A program made the position numbers and the translations under genes. From Eucalyptus grandis (Eukaryota > Streptophyta > Magnoliopsida > Myrtales > Myrtaceae), in assembly GCF_016545825.1 (NCBI RefSeq), contig NC_052612.1:46855738-46919737 (forward strand): DNA of 64,000 nucleotides. Reading direction: 5' to 3'. Each line of letters starts with the position of its first letter. Position 1 is the first letter of the stretch. The notes below the pieces were generated by a model. That model did not search any database and had not been told where the DNA came from. It worked only from the letters and a program-made list of their open reading frames with translations. Shown here piece by piece: positions 34,084 to 46,162 of the stretch.

Positions 34084-36202
34084 TGTTCATGAAAGGACCA
34101 TAGTTCCGCGGAGGGAAACTCATTCTTTTGTACCCGCTTCGAATGTGATTGGGAGAAATGAAGAAAAGGAAAGGATAATAGAGATGTTGAGAAGATGGGA
34201 TGATGCTGGAGCTAGAAACATAGAAGTCCTTCCGATTATTGGAATGGGAGGTACCGGAAAGACAACTCTTGCCAAATTGGTATACAATGATGAAAGGGTA
34301 AAGGAGCATTTCACAGAAAACAACCAAGTTTGGTTATCCATGCCACTAGAATTCAATATGAAAAATATAATAAGAGACATCATCAAGTCTCTTGGAGGCG
34401 GAGCAAAATTTGATGACTACAACCTTGACATGTTGCAAAATGACCTAAGAAATCTCGTGCGGAACCGAAGGTGTTTGTTCGTAATGGATGATGTGTGGGC
34501 AATGAGTAGGAAGGATTGGTTGGAACTGATAGATTTGTTAGGAGGCATTTCTAGAGGGAGTAAAGTCATTGTGACTTCACGGAATCAAGTCATCGCTGAA
34601 ATTATGGGCATTGTTCGCCCAGTTAATTTGGCCAACCTTTCGCCAAAGGATTCTTTGACTTTGTTTGTGAAGCATGCGTTTGAACAAGGGCAAGAGAAGA
34701 ATCACCCAGACCTCATCAAAATCGGCAGGCAAATCGTGAGCAAGTGCGGGGGAAATCCTATGGCGGTAAAGACCTTGGGGAGTTTGTTATATTCAAAAAA
34801 CAACCAAAGCGACTGGGAATATGTAAGAGATAGTGAGGTGTGGCAATTAGAAACTGATATTTTACCTTCACTGAGAATAAGCTACGATTTAATGCCATCT
34901 CACTTGAAACAATGTTTTGTTTATTGCTCGATATTCCCGAAGAACTATATGTTCATGAACATTGATTTGATCCAACTGTGGATCTTGAATGGGTTTATCC
35001 GATCTAGTGGAAATAATAAGGAGGAGCTGGAAGAGATTGGACAGCAGTACTTGGAGGAGCTGATCTCCAGGTCCTTCTTCAATGTTGTCGCTGTTAACGA
35101 CACGTATTTGCTCCTGGTTATCGAAATGCATGACCTCATTTATGAACTTGCCATTTCGGTGGCAAAAACCGAATACTCCAACATGAAAGAGTGGAAGCAA
35201 GATATTTCCCAGATGACTCGGCATATATCATTTCCCGACCCAATTGACGTATCGAAAGATGAACTTCGGGACTGCTTGAGCAAACTGAGCCGCGTTCGTA
35301 CCATCATGTGTGAGGGGGAGTTGGGATCCTCCGACTCTGACGCGTTCTTTTTGGAGACATGCATTTCGCGATTCAAGTACTTGCGAGTGCTATTGCTAGA
35401 GTACTCTAGCTTTGACCAACTGCCTAGTTCCATTGGCGGTCTAAAGCATTTGAGGTATCTCGGTTTACGCAACAACCAGTCTATCAATAAACTCCCCAAA
35501 TCAGTCTGCGAGCTTTACAATCTGCAGACCTTAGATCTTGGCTCGTGCTATGAACTCGAGGCATTGCCTGCAAACATCAAGAATATGATCAACCTTCGCG
35601 TTTTGATTATAACCACAAAACAGCAGCGTTTCCCGGAGAGTGGAATAGGATGCTTGACCTCTCTGCGGTGGCTAGACATTTTACGGTGTGAGTATTTGGA
35701 GGCCTTATTCGATGATATCCAATCGCTTTCGTCGCTCCGTAAATTGCGGATTGAAGAATGTCCGAAGTTGGCCTCCTTACCACAAGGCATCCAGAATCTG
35801 AAGGCATTGGAGCATCTCATGATGGCGAAGTGCGAGAGCTTGAGGCTGCCAGAAGGCGATAGTAATGAACCAGGCTCCATGTCGAGCCTTCAAACCTTGG
35901 TACTCCAGGAGCTACCGGCATTAGTTTCGTTGCCTGGGTGGCTCGAAGGTTCTGCAAGTGCACTGCGGATGATAGAGATTTCCTATTGTCGCAAGTTGAG
36001 CGCATTGCCTGAGTGGCTGCAAAATTGTTCTTGTCTGACAAAACTGGAGCTTACGAGGCTTCCCGAATTGTCCTCTCTGCCAGATGGCGTTCGCCTCATT
36101 CCCACATTGAAGCTAAAGATATCTGATTGCGGGGAATTGAGCAGCTGTGGAGAAGAAGATGATTGCGGGGAATTGAGCAGCTGTGGAGAAGAAGATGAGT
36201 AA
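34040..36202 (+). CDS. NLR2: NB-ARC-LRR part of a CNL receptor
   Basis: 720 codons open from an ATG at 34040. Motifs: P-loop GMGGTGKTT (residues 68-76), kinase-2 LFVMDDVW (146-153), RNBS-B VIVTSRN (176-182), GLPL-type GNPMAV (238-243), RNBS-D CFVYCSIFP (292-300), MHD (363-365), then about a dozen LRRs to residue ~695. All nucleotide-binding residues are present. The CC domain is in another frame owing to a two-base deletion, so the protein either lacks its signalling domain or the gene is dead. The tail has an exact 36-nt tandem duplication (36125-36160, 36161-36196) giving a repeated DCGELSSCGEED. Single exon. An assembly or sequencing error at 34057 would restore a full CNL. Confidence 0.85.
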   Translation: MMGSMKKTRFNLSTDVHERTIVPRRETHSFVPASNVIGRNEEKERIIEMLRRWDDAGARNIEVLPIIGMGGTGKTTLAKLVYNDERVKEHFTENNQVWLSMPLEFNMKNIIRDIIKSLGGGAKFDDYNLDMLQNDLRNLVRNRRCLFVMDDVWAMSRKDWLELIDLLGGISRGSKVIVTSRNQVIAEIMGIVRPVNLANLSPKDSLTLFVKHAFEQGQEKNHPDLIKIGRQIVSKCGGNPMAVKTLGSLLYSKNNQSDWEYVRDSEVWQLETDILPSLRISYDLMPSHLKQCFVYCSIFPKNYMFMNIDLIQLWILNGFIRSSGNNKEELEEIGQQYLEELISRSFFNVVAVNDTYLLLVIEMHDLIYELAISVAKTEYSNMKEWKQDISQMTRHISFPDPIDVSKDELRDCLSKLSRVRTIMCEGELGSSDSDAFFLETCISRFKYLRVLLLEYSSFDQLPSSIGGLKHLRYLGLRNNQSINKLPKSVCELYNLQTLDLGSCYELEALPANIKNMINLRVLIITTKQQRFPESGIGCLTSLRWLDILRCEYLEALFDDIQSLSSLRKLRIEECPKLASLPQGIQNLKALEHLMMAKCESLRLPEGDSNEPGSMSSLQTLVLQELPALVSLPGWLEGSASALRMIEISYCRKLSALPEWLQNCSCLTKLELTRLPELSSLPDGVRLIPTLKLKISDCGELSSCGEEDDCGELSSCGEEDE

Positions 36203-37500
36203 AATCGATACATCGGTATATCTAAACTCCCTATGAATCCTCTCTCGTGCTTGATTTTCCATATTTATGTCGGGAACCCAAGTCTCTTCTTTCTCTAAAA
36301 GGAAATGCACATTTCAATATTGTCCTTCATAACCCTATTTGTCATCAAGCAAATTTAAAATATTTCATTTTGATATTTACAGTTTCGACATTTAAAATTC
36401 AGCAGCCGTAGAAAGAAAACTCCACCCGTGGTTGTGGTCGAAAGAGAAGTTCAAAAGAAGAAGAAGAAGCCTACTTTGAATGGGAAATTCAAGGACATGT
36501 ATGTGAAAATTATCCAAGCTGTGTTTTTTCAAGAAAAATTGCAAAGTGGCCCTTTAATTTCTCTTTGATACATTGCAAAGTTTTAAAAATGAGTCGATTC
36601 AGCAAAATGATCCTATATGTTTGTGTCTTTAAGGTGTCATTCAAAAGAAGAAGAAGAAGCCTACTTTGAACGGCAAATTCAAGGACATGTATGTGGATAT
36701 TATCCAAGTTGTGTTTTTTCAAGAAAAATTGCAAAGTGGCCCTTTAATTTCTCTTTGATACCTTGCAAAGTTTTTTGTATTAGTAACAATATGAAACGAA
36801 CTCTCGGCTCTAATTGGTTCAAGAACACTCAGAATGGCGACATTGAGTTTCTAAACCCTATGTCCCAGCATTAGTCGATAATGACCACTATTTTCTGCCA
36901 TTTTAATGGAATTGAAAGAAACGGAAAAGAGTTATTGAAATTGTCAGCTTTTTATTCTATCACACGTACTTGAAAAGGTAAAAGGAACTTGTGAAGGAAT
37001 GCTTAATCCTGTTTTCTTAGATTAGACGCCACCATCAAATATACAAGACATTTGCAAGGTTAGACTTTCACGTAACTCAGTTGAGTATGCATCTCAATCC
37101 TCGAATTAGGTCTCAAATTCTAGGGCTTAGACATCAATGCATATGCACCCAATACAACCCATACTACTGCATATAAAAGTGGAGAAGAATGTGAACAAAT
37201 TATTTTGGGTTGTACAAAGCCACCGGCAATCTTCACACATTCGATTGCCTTTTGTAATTCCTTAATCCGCCAGCCGCGCGTTACATGGTTTTGTTTAGGG
37301 AGGTACATTTCAACAATCTGTTTCCTTACAATGTTTATTCATCCTCTGAGGTTGTAGACTTTTTGTGGTAGACAGTGTTTTCCCCTCTAATTTTAGGATG
37401 TCAAGCAGAAACTAAGGTAGCTTCTTTTAGTCATGCTTTACTTACCAATTAAGGAAATTCCAAGTTGTTGTCACTCTCATCCTCCGCTTGCATTTTCGAA
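36203..37500. other. NLR2 3' flank with internal direct repeat
   Basis: No gene. About 135 bases are repeated at 36444-36580 and 36637-36770 (the agaagaagaagaagcctact unit, then ttcaaggacatgtatgtg and ttgcaaagtggccctt). A weaker third copy is at about 55872-55975. This 3' flank differs from those of NLR1 and NLR3. Confidence 0.6.
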
Positions 37501-38143
37501 GGGATAATTGTCCAAGAAGTCATAAATTTATTACACTTTTATTAATTCAGTCTTAAATATTTTAATTTCGCTAATTTTATTTTGTCAAAAATTTTACCAA
37601 TCGAGACTTAAACTTTTTCACATTTTACCAATTGAGTTTGTCGGTCAATTTTGGCTGGAAATCATGACATGAACATCATCAATCTTACGTGATACTAGTG
37701 TTGATGTGAATAATTTTTAATAATTTTTTAATATTTTTTGATTTTTTTTTTTTTTTTTTTCTTTGTGACCTTCTTTTCTTTTTTTCTTTTTTACCTTTTC
37801 TCTTCTCTTCTTTTCTTTTCTTTTCTCTTTTTTTTCCTCTGCCGGCCACCATCAGGCACTCTCAGGCGAGGCCTAGTGGTGACCAGTGGAGGGAAAAAGG
37901 AAAAAGAAAGAAGAAAAAAGTAAGGAAAAGAGAAGAAAATTAATAAAAATTAATAAAATTTTTGAATAATTATTGAAATATTATTAAAAATTATTCATGC
38001 TAGTGATTTCCGACCAAAATTGGCTGAATAAACTTAATTAGCAAAACATGAAAAAGTTTAGGACTTTATTGGCAATATTGAAATATTTAGGATTGAATTG
38101 ATAAAAGTGCAATAGGTGTAAAACTTTTTGGATAATTAGCCCC
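37501..38143. mobile_element. Fold-back element, MULE-like MITE
   Basis: Long inverted arms of roughly 200 bases: GGGATAATTGTCCAAGAAGT at the left end pairs with GGGGCTAATTATCCAAAAAGT read from the right end, and the arms stay matched through the ttttggctg/ggtcggaaatca part. The loop is a T-rich/A-rich segment with a GC-rich centre. It is flanked by near-identical 9-mers, attttcgaa (37492-37500) and attttcaaa (38144-38152), as expected of Mutator-type insertion. No transposase. Confidence 0.7.
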
Positions 38144-38711
38144 ATTTTCAAATTTGTGTCTCTGCAGATATTGTTAGACTGGTTGGTTTTCACTTTCTTC
38201 GCTCAGGAAACTCATATGAAGCTTCCAAATAATTCTCAGCGACGGGATGGCCAAAAGTTGGGACCGGTCAAATTGGGGAATACAAGGAAGTGCGCCTTCC
38301 TCCGTGCATTCCCAGACCAGATCCATTTCTTGTGCGCAATGGCCCAAGCCAGAGGATCTCCTCCAGGCTCCTGCAGAGCCAGTTCCATGTCTTAATTGAA
38401 AGTCTTCTCCTTCAATTTGAGATAAACCTTTCTTGTTCTTGAGGAGTAAATCATTTCAAAAGACGTAATGTTTCAATCTTTTGAGTAAAGCAGGGTTGTA
38501 GTCTGCGTGTGCAGCCCCTTTTGACAGCTCATACAATCCACCTAGACATCAGATCGTGATGTCATCTTATTAGAACCAGCATGGAAAATAATATTATCTT
38601 TGAATACTCCATAATTTTTGGAACATTTGAAGGCTCAGTTATTTTCCAGAAGTCATCAAACATTTGTAAATAATGGAAAATGGTTTTCTGGACATCGAAA
38701 AATTCTATTAT
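38144..38711. other. Spacer without recognised gene
   Basis: An 79-codon frame at 38156-38395 on the plus strand has no recognisable motif. Nothing else seen. Confidence 0.4.
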
Positions 38712-41700
38712 TGACGCGATCTGTTCAAATAAATATTGATGGTTCGAATGATCCATAGTCTTTAAAAGGTTTGATATGATTCTTGAAGAAAATAGACTAG
38801 CACAACCAATATTTGGAAAAAAAATTAATATTTATTTGCTGTTCGAAAAATAATAGTTTTTTTCTTTTTAACAAAAATTGAGTAGTTCAGATGTTATATA
38901 ACGCTGAGTAATTTATAGGTGATTGGTGTGTGTACAGGACCCATGGACCCAAAATTCGGGTCTCGTAGGGCAATTTTGTAGTTTGTACCAAACGGACTTT
39001 TGGGCCCAATTGAGTTCAGATTTTACTTCTAAATAGTGCAATTTCTAGTAAGGGACATAAATCATCATGACACATATTTTGTTTTGTAAGAAAGTATAGC
39101 ATTTTGTGATATAATACTGAATTTATTTTAAGTTAACGTGAATGTCGTTTGCAATCATTCTAGAAATAAAATGTCATTTACATTGCTGATGTTTGTGTGG
39201 GCATGCAGTATTGTGAAATGGATATAATGCTCATTGTCGACATACGTATTGAGACATCATATGATATACATGTGTATATTGTTTCAGGGCTTAATCATAG
39301 CCGATGTGATTGTGGAGGCTTAACCATAGCTGACATGGTTTTTGGGTATTATTACATGGTGAAAACGTAATGATAAGATTTTCTTGATATTAGTGATTGA
39401 ATAAGTTTAGATAAACCAAGATCTCAATTTAAATTTCTAAGTCTTTACGCTTGCCAAAGTTTTGGGTCTTATGACTTTTGGCAAAAGTAAGATCTCAGTT
39501 TATCTCCCCGAGCTGCCTTACGTTAGTAGACACTTCACTTTTAATTTCACTCCAATTTATTGCTTTTGTTAACCTGTATTATTAAGTAATTCTCATATGC
39601 CTGGTTTTTTTTTCCCCACTCTGTAAATCCTTTTTAATTTACCATAATATCACAAGTCATTTTCTATGCCGTCACTCTAATACAAGTATTTGCATTCAAT
39701 ATCTACATTACTTTAATTTAAAGTATCCCATAAATACAACCGATAAATACATCTAAAACATCTAGCTTTAATTGATAAATTTTTCATATAATAGAGAGAT
39801 ATAATACTTTCGTATATTATAAGAATTGTCTTATTTCTGGTAAGTTTCTAACTCAATTGCAAGTTAACATCTAGTTTTATAGTAAATTAGAATAGAATTT
39901 CAAATAAAATGGAAAACAAAATCAGCAGGCATTTGAGAAATAATAATTTAATAAAACCAATAAATAGGAGTGAGATTAAGGATCAGACAATTCGAAAGAA
40001 AGATCATTGTTTGCAAATACCAATCTAACCTTTCTCGGAATTTTATATTTTCTCCGTGCATTGCTGCCCAAAGCAAGAGATTAGTGGGTTACTAGGCCCA
40101 ACGCATGCTATGTTCGCCATTTACATTGGGCTGGGCCGGTGACGCCCACTAAAAAATTCAAAATGATGAATAACTTCCTTGTTGGCAAAGCTAATTGCAT
40201 TTTACACTCCATTTATTTTTGCTGAAAATCAATGGTTTGAAAAACATATTTCCTTAAAATTGTCGTTTGTTTCTTTTGCAAAATGAATAAATGAAAAATG
40301 CTTTCATAATTTATGAAGAATGCCGAGACATAAATTGTTGTTGACGTCGAAAATATTTTTCATTGACGAACAATTCAAGCGATACAAATGACCATTTTAA
40401 GGCAAACATTTTTCAAATCATTTATTTTTCATGAAACAAACACACCTTTAATTAGATAGTAGAGATTAACTTGAAATTGGAGACTTGGGAGTAGAGAGTG
40501 GCGGTTAAGGTGTGCATGACAAAATTTCTATTTCTCGATTTTCTCTGTTTCTCTATTCCCCGGAACAGATTTGGAATAGAAATTCATTTGGTAACGCAAT
40601 TTGATTTCTCTATTTTTAAAATAGATTTATATTCTAGAAATAGAGAAATTGAAGAAATCGAAGCTGAAATTTTTAACTTATCGGTTTCGAAATAGAAATC
40701 AAAAGCTGAAATTAAACCATATAAAAGAACCTTACGCTTTCTTGCTAACTTAATTCACTCATAATCACAACTTCACAAATTATTGCTAATTTTCTTTTTC
40801 TTATTTTGCTAGTGTTTTTTTTTTTTTTTAACTGCCTCTTTAGGATGAAAGGTAATCGAATGGGTCTCCAATTTTCAAAAACAACCAAAGTTCTTAAATG
40901 CTTACTTAAAAACAATGGGGCTCTTTCCTCCTAGAAATGGCACGCGCATGGCTAATTAAAGAAAAAGTTCTTACTTAATGGATGAATAAAAAACATGCCT
41001 AGAAATTTAATCTTGTTTCTTTACGGATTCAAAATTCTTCTAAAATCAAATTAATTGAATTGTTACACAATCTTGAATTTTAATTCGAAGGCAAGAGATT
41101 CAAGAGAATCTTTCTCTTTGCTATGCAAGGGCCATTCTAGGTTCATCGAGCAACAATAAAGAAATTAGGGATGAGCAACTAGATTGATTCAATTCGATAA
41201 TCAAAATAAACCAACCTTCTCCCGATTGGTTCATAAACCATAAACATTACTTCGAGGTAGAATTCTCATATATTCATTTACACCATCAATTTTATTTTGT
41301 TGACAATCTTGTATAATACTAGTTTTTGATAAAATGACAAGGTTGTATAGGCGCCATTGATGGCACCTATATTCATACTTCCGTAGTACTTGTCTGAACC
41401 TACGCATGATGAGCTTGCAAACGATACATTGATCGATGAGGGAAACCAAATAAATATGCTTAGGAAATTGCCAATAAAATGGCAATGGATAATTGAGGAT
41501 TTCCTATGTTGTTATCTAATCAATTTCTATTCATAGAAATAAAAATTTTATTCTATTATTAAACGGATTTTTATTTCAGAAATAGAAATTTTAAGTCGTT
41601 ATTAAACGAGTTTCTTTGTTTAGAAATTTGTCCGGGGAATAGAAATTGAGAAATTGATTTTTGGCCAGAAATCAATTTCTATTTCAGAAATTTTGTCATA

Positions 41701-41892
41701 CGTAGCCTAAAGTGCTAATCGATGAAATATAGTCTTTGCATTCATTTAAAATTAATTCGAGTCATTATTAATGTTCAGAGGAAATTTAAGTTGCGAGATC
41801 GAAAGAGAAACCCTCCCTTAAAAGGATAGTATGGATAAACAAATACACTATAAAGATTGAGACTTGATATTTCATTTATTTTATTATATCCA
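38712..41892. repeat. Duplicated intergenic block, copy 2
   Basis: Direct copy of 24607-26575, including the Tourist-like MITE (about 40205-40447), enlarged by the 1.2 kb element at 40509-41707. No gene. Confidence 0.8.
40509..41707. mobile_element. PIF/Harbinger-like non-autonomous transposon
   Basis: The ends are inverted: GGTGTGCATGACAAAATTTCT against GGCTACGTATGACAAAATTTCT. It is flanked by TAA on each side (40506-40508, 41708-41710). The paralogous locus near 26393-26400 (ggttaaagtgctaatc) has a single TAA and no insert, so the boundaries are supported by an empty site. Subterminal inverted repeats also occur (ctattccccgga near 40553, tccggggaatag near 41633). Its longest frame (41485-41231, minus, 84 codons) is not a recognisable transposase. 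Confidence 0.75.
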
Positions 41893-42007
41893 ATGCATCT
41901 TACTAGCTTGATTCTAAATGTAATGGATAAAAGAAATCTAAGTAATATAATTAAAATAAGGACAAAAAAAGAAAAAGAAAAAAGAAGCAACCTTCAAAAG
42001 AACTAAC

Positions 42008-42159
42008 TGGGCCTTGATGGCTGAAAAAGCCCATTGTCGCTAAAAGGCCCATCGACTCTCCCCGCCACCAAACCCCCAAAAAAAAAAAAAAAAAAAAGCA
42101 GCTCCGATTAAAACCCTAACGCTCACCGGGCGCTATATAAAAATCAAAGTTTAGGGTTT
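42008..42159 (+). promoter_or_regulatory. RPS5 promoter: site II elements, telo-boxes and TATA
   Basis: TGGGCC at 42008-42013 and GGCCCA at 42046-42051 are site II motifs; AAACCCTAA at 42111-42119 is a telo-box, repeated in reverse as TTTAGGGTTT at 42150-42159; tatataaa is at 42134-42141. Site II plus telo-box is the standard arrangement of plant ribosomal-protein genes active in dividing cells. A 5'-UTR intron is likely, with its acceptor at 42351-42352 (ccgcag) two bases before the start codon. Confidence 0.75.
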
Positions 42160-42354
42160 CGTTTTCTCCATCGCCAGTGAGAGAGACAGAGCGCTTCCGC
42201 CTCCTCTGCCGCCTCCTCTCCCTCCGTCGTCCTCTCGGTTCCAAGTACCGCCCCCTCTTCCCCTCTCTCTCTCTCTCCATCTCCAGCTGCACCCGTCCTT
42301 CGCGTCTTCTTCCCCGCGCGCGTGCTCACCGCGTTCTCTTTCGTGTCCGCAGGC

Positions 42355-44148
<1,794 letters not shown>

Positions 44149-46162
44149 GAGTTGAACTGCAAAGTCTCAAAGTGCGAGAGTTTCATAGTAGCTTTTCTTT
44201 TTATTATGTTTGTCTTTTTGGAACGACGTCACTGGATATGCCTTTGCTTATGAAAATTTTGGATTGAATTTCTCCATGTTATGAAGATTAAAGAGGGATG
44301 CTGATACTTTATGTTGTTAGCTTCATTTATTCAAGTCATCCTATTAGTGTTGGTGTTTTCTATATTGCATTGCGCTTTGGTTTCTTGCATGCTTTTGCAT
44401 CTTTGACACGTTGCGTTTCTTTTCGAAATACATGTCAAGTTCTCTGATTCTCTCCTTGGGTAGAGCTACAAGCACTGGTACCTTTTTTTTTTCCATTTTT
44501 TGTTCACTTTGAAGTTGGTTCAAGCTGGCTGTGGATCCGCTTGACAACTCATGGGCCTTCTTGGCACCTTCTTGGCACCACGCTGAATGATAGCGAGGTG
44601 TTTCTCGTGGACCGTCATTACATGAAATTCATAATCTTACTGTTCGAGTTAAGCATGTCATTCCATCTAGAGTGAAACGAGAGAATAGGAGTGAGCCTTG
44701 AAACTTCAGAGGATGGTTCTGATCTCGAGAGAGGTGGACTGCGGGGACTATCATCTTCGTTTTTCTCTGGTGTTGGAACCCATCCATTTGGATGTAATTG
44801 AAATTGGCTTTGCGAAAATGCTCACTCTCAGCTTATGGAACCTGTTAGCATATGCATGACCTGCTCCATATAAGGGTTGGTCTGTGCTGCCCTAATTCGT
44901 GTCCAGTTCCACGAGTTCTTCCTAAGGGCATCCGCAAGGGAATGTGTAAAGTATACAGCGATCGGCCGTCGAGCTATGTACGAGAGGGAACGCACTTAGC
45001 ACGATCCTGGGGATTGATTACAATGATGGTGTTTGATCAATTCTTTTCCACTTCCCGTGTTATGCAACATCACTTCGGTAAAAGAATTCATGTTATTTTT
45101 GCACCATAATTAAAAGAAGATAAATTTGAAAGAAGGGAGAAGGAAAGAAGGGAGCAAGGTTATGCCTTTTATTGGGGGTGATTGATTTTGAGTGAGTCGG
45201 TTTCGATTTGGCAAATGGGGAATTGGCCTCTTAAGATCTAGAATGTGAACCGACCTTATTGACTATGGAAACCGACCTTATTGACTATGGAAATTGATTC
45301 GGTTTCAAAGTCAACCCGGATCGAAAATGTCTGGTGGTTTGACAGCTTTGTTGTCCCAACACATTGGCTTCTTTTACTACTTGATGACAGTTTCGTGTAC
45401 ATGCATTAAGCTCAAAAACAGCATGTAAGTTTGTGAATGTGTATCGGCGTTGTTGGAAAAACTTGGAAATTGGGCGGGATGTTCTGTATATCTTTGGTGC
45501 TGGTTAAGGTTTTCTCGTCTCAAGAAATATCGTCGAATTTTATGTTCTAGAATTCTCTTAGATCAGTTGATAAATGGTAAAAGACTACGCACAAGTGCTT
45601 GCTCTTGAAAGACTTAAAATGAAAAGTAAAAGAAGGGGGGAAACCTTTGAGGATGTCCGAAACCTCAAATTAATGGCGCAAAAAGAAAAGTAAAAGACGA
45701 TGGTGAGCACAGTAAAACTGGGGCGGTGGACGGCAATAAGCTGGCCTGGCGACACCACGGTGGTGGGCTACGCGAAGGAGGTGAGAGCAAAGGGGAGGAC
45801 TAGAGATTGAGAGATATTGAGGCAGGTGACTCTAAAAGAGAGAGAGACGTGCAAATTTAATTCAAAGTTTACCTCTATCCCTCCCGTCAAATGAAAAAAT
45901 AAGAAATAAAACTTAAGTGATTCCATCAATTCAGCCCGGCCCAGCATAAGGAATTGGGAATTAGATAAATTATTACCGGTTCAAAATTTGTGGAACTGAT
46001 TCCGGTCCCTGCCCGAACGGTTCCAGAATAGAACCGGGGATCCATGCTCTTTCCTAATGCTTTCGGAAGAAAATTTTTCTTACGGCCCCCTGAAATCGGA
46101 AAATATGAACCTTTTTTTCTTAACCCCTGTCTAAACCCCGGTCTCTCCCCTGCTCGCTCTCG
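44149..46162. other. RPS5 3' UTR and spacer to the PPR gene
   Basis: The RPS5 3' UTR probably extends past 44300. No further gene recognised. Features: a short tandem repeat of gaccttattgactatggaa (about 45253-45298), GA-rich sequence at 45836-45850 and a cgaacggttccagaatagaacc-type low-copy repeat near 45940-46050. Confidence 0.45.

Noticed and set aside
38156..38395. 79-codon plus-strand frame
   Set aside because: No recognisable motif, no splice or promoter context, single occurrence.
41231..41485. 84-codon frame in the Harbinger-like element as a transposase piece
   Set aside because: No DDE or Myb/SANT signature could be seen.
44344..44547. 67-codon minus-strand frame downstream of RPS5
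   Set aside because: Probably chance in 3' UTR/spacer sequence; lysine-rich and without a known motif.
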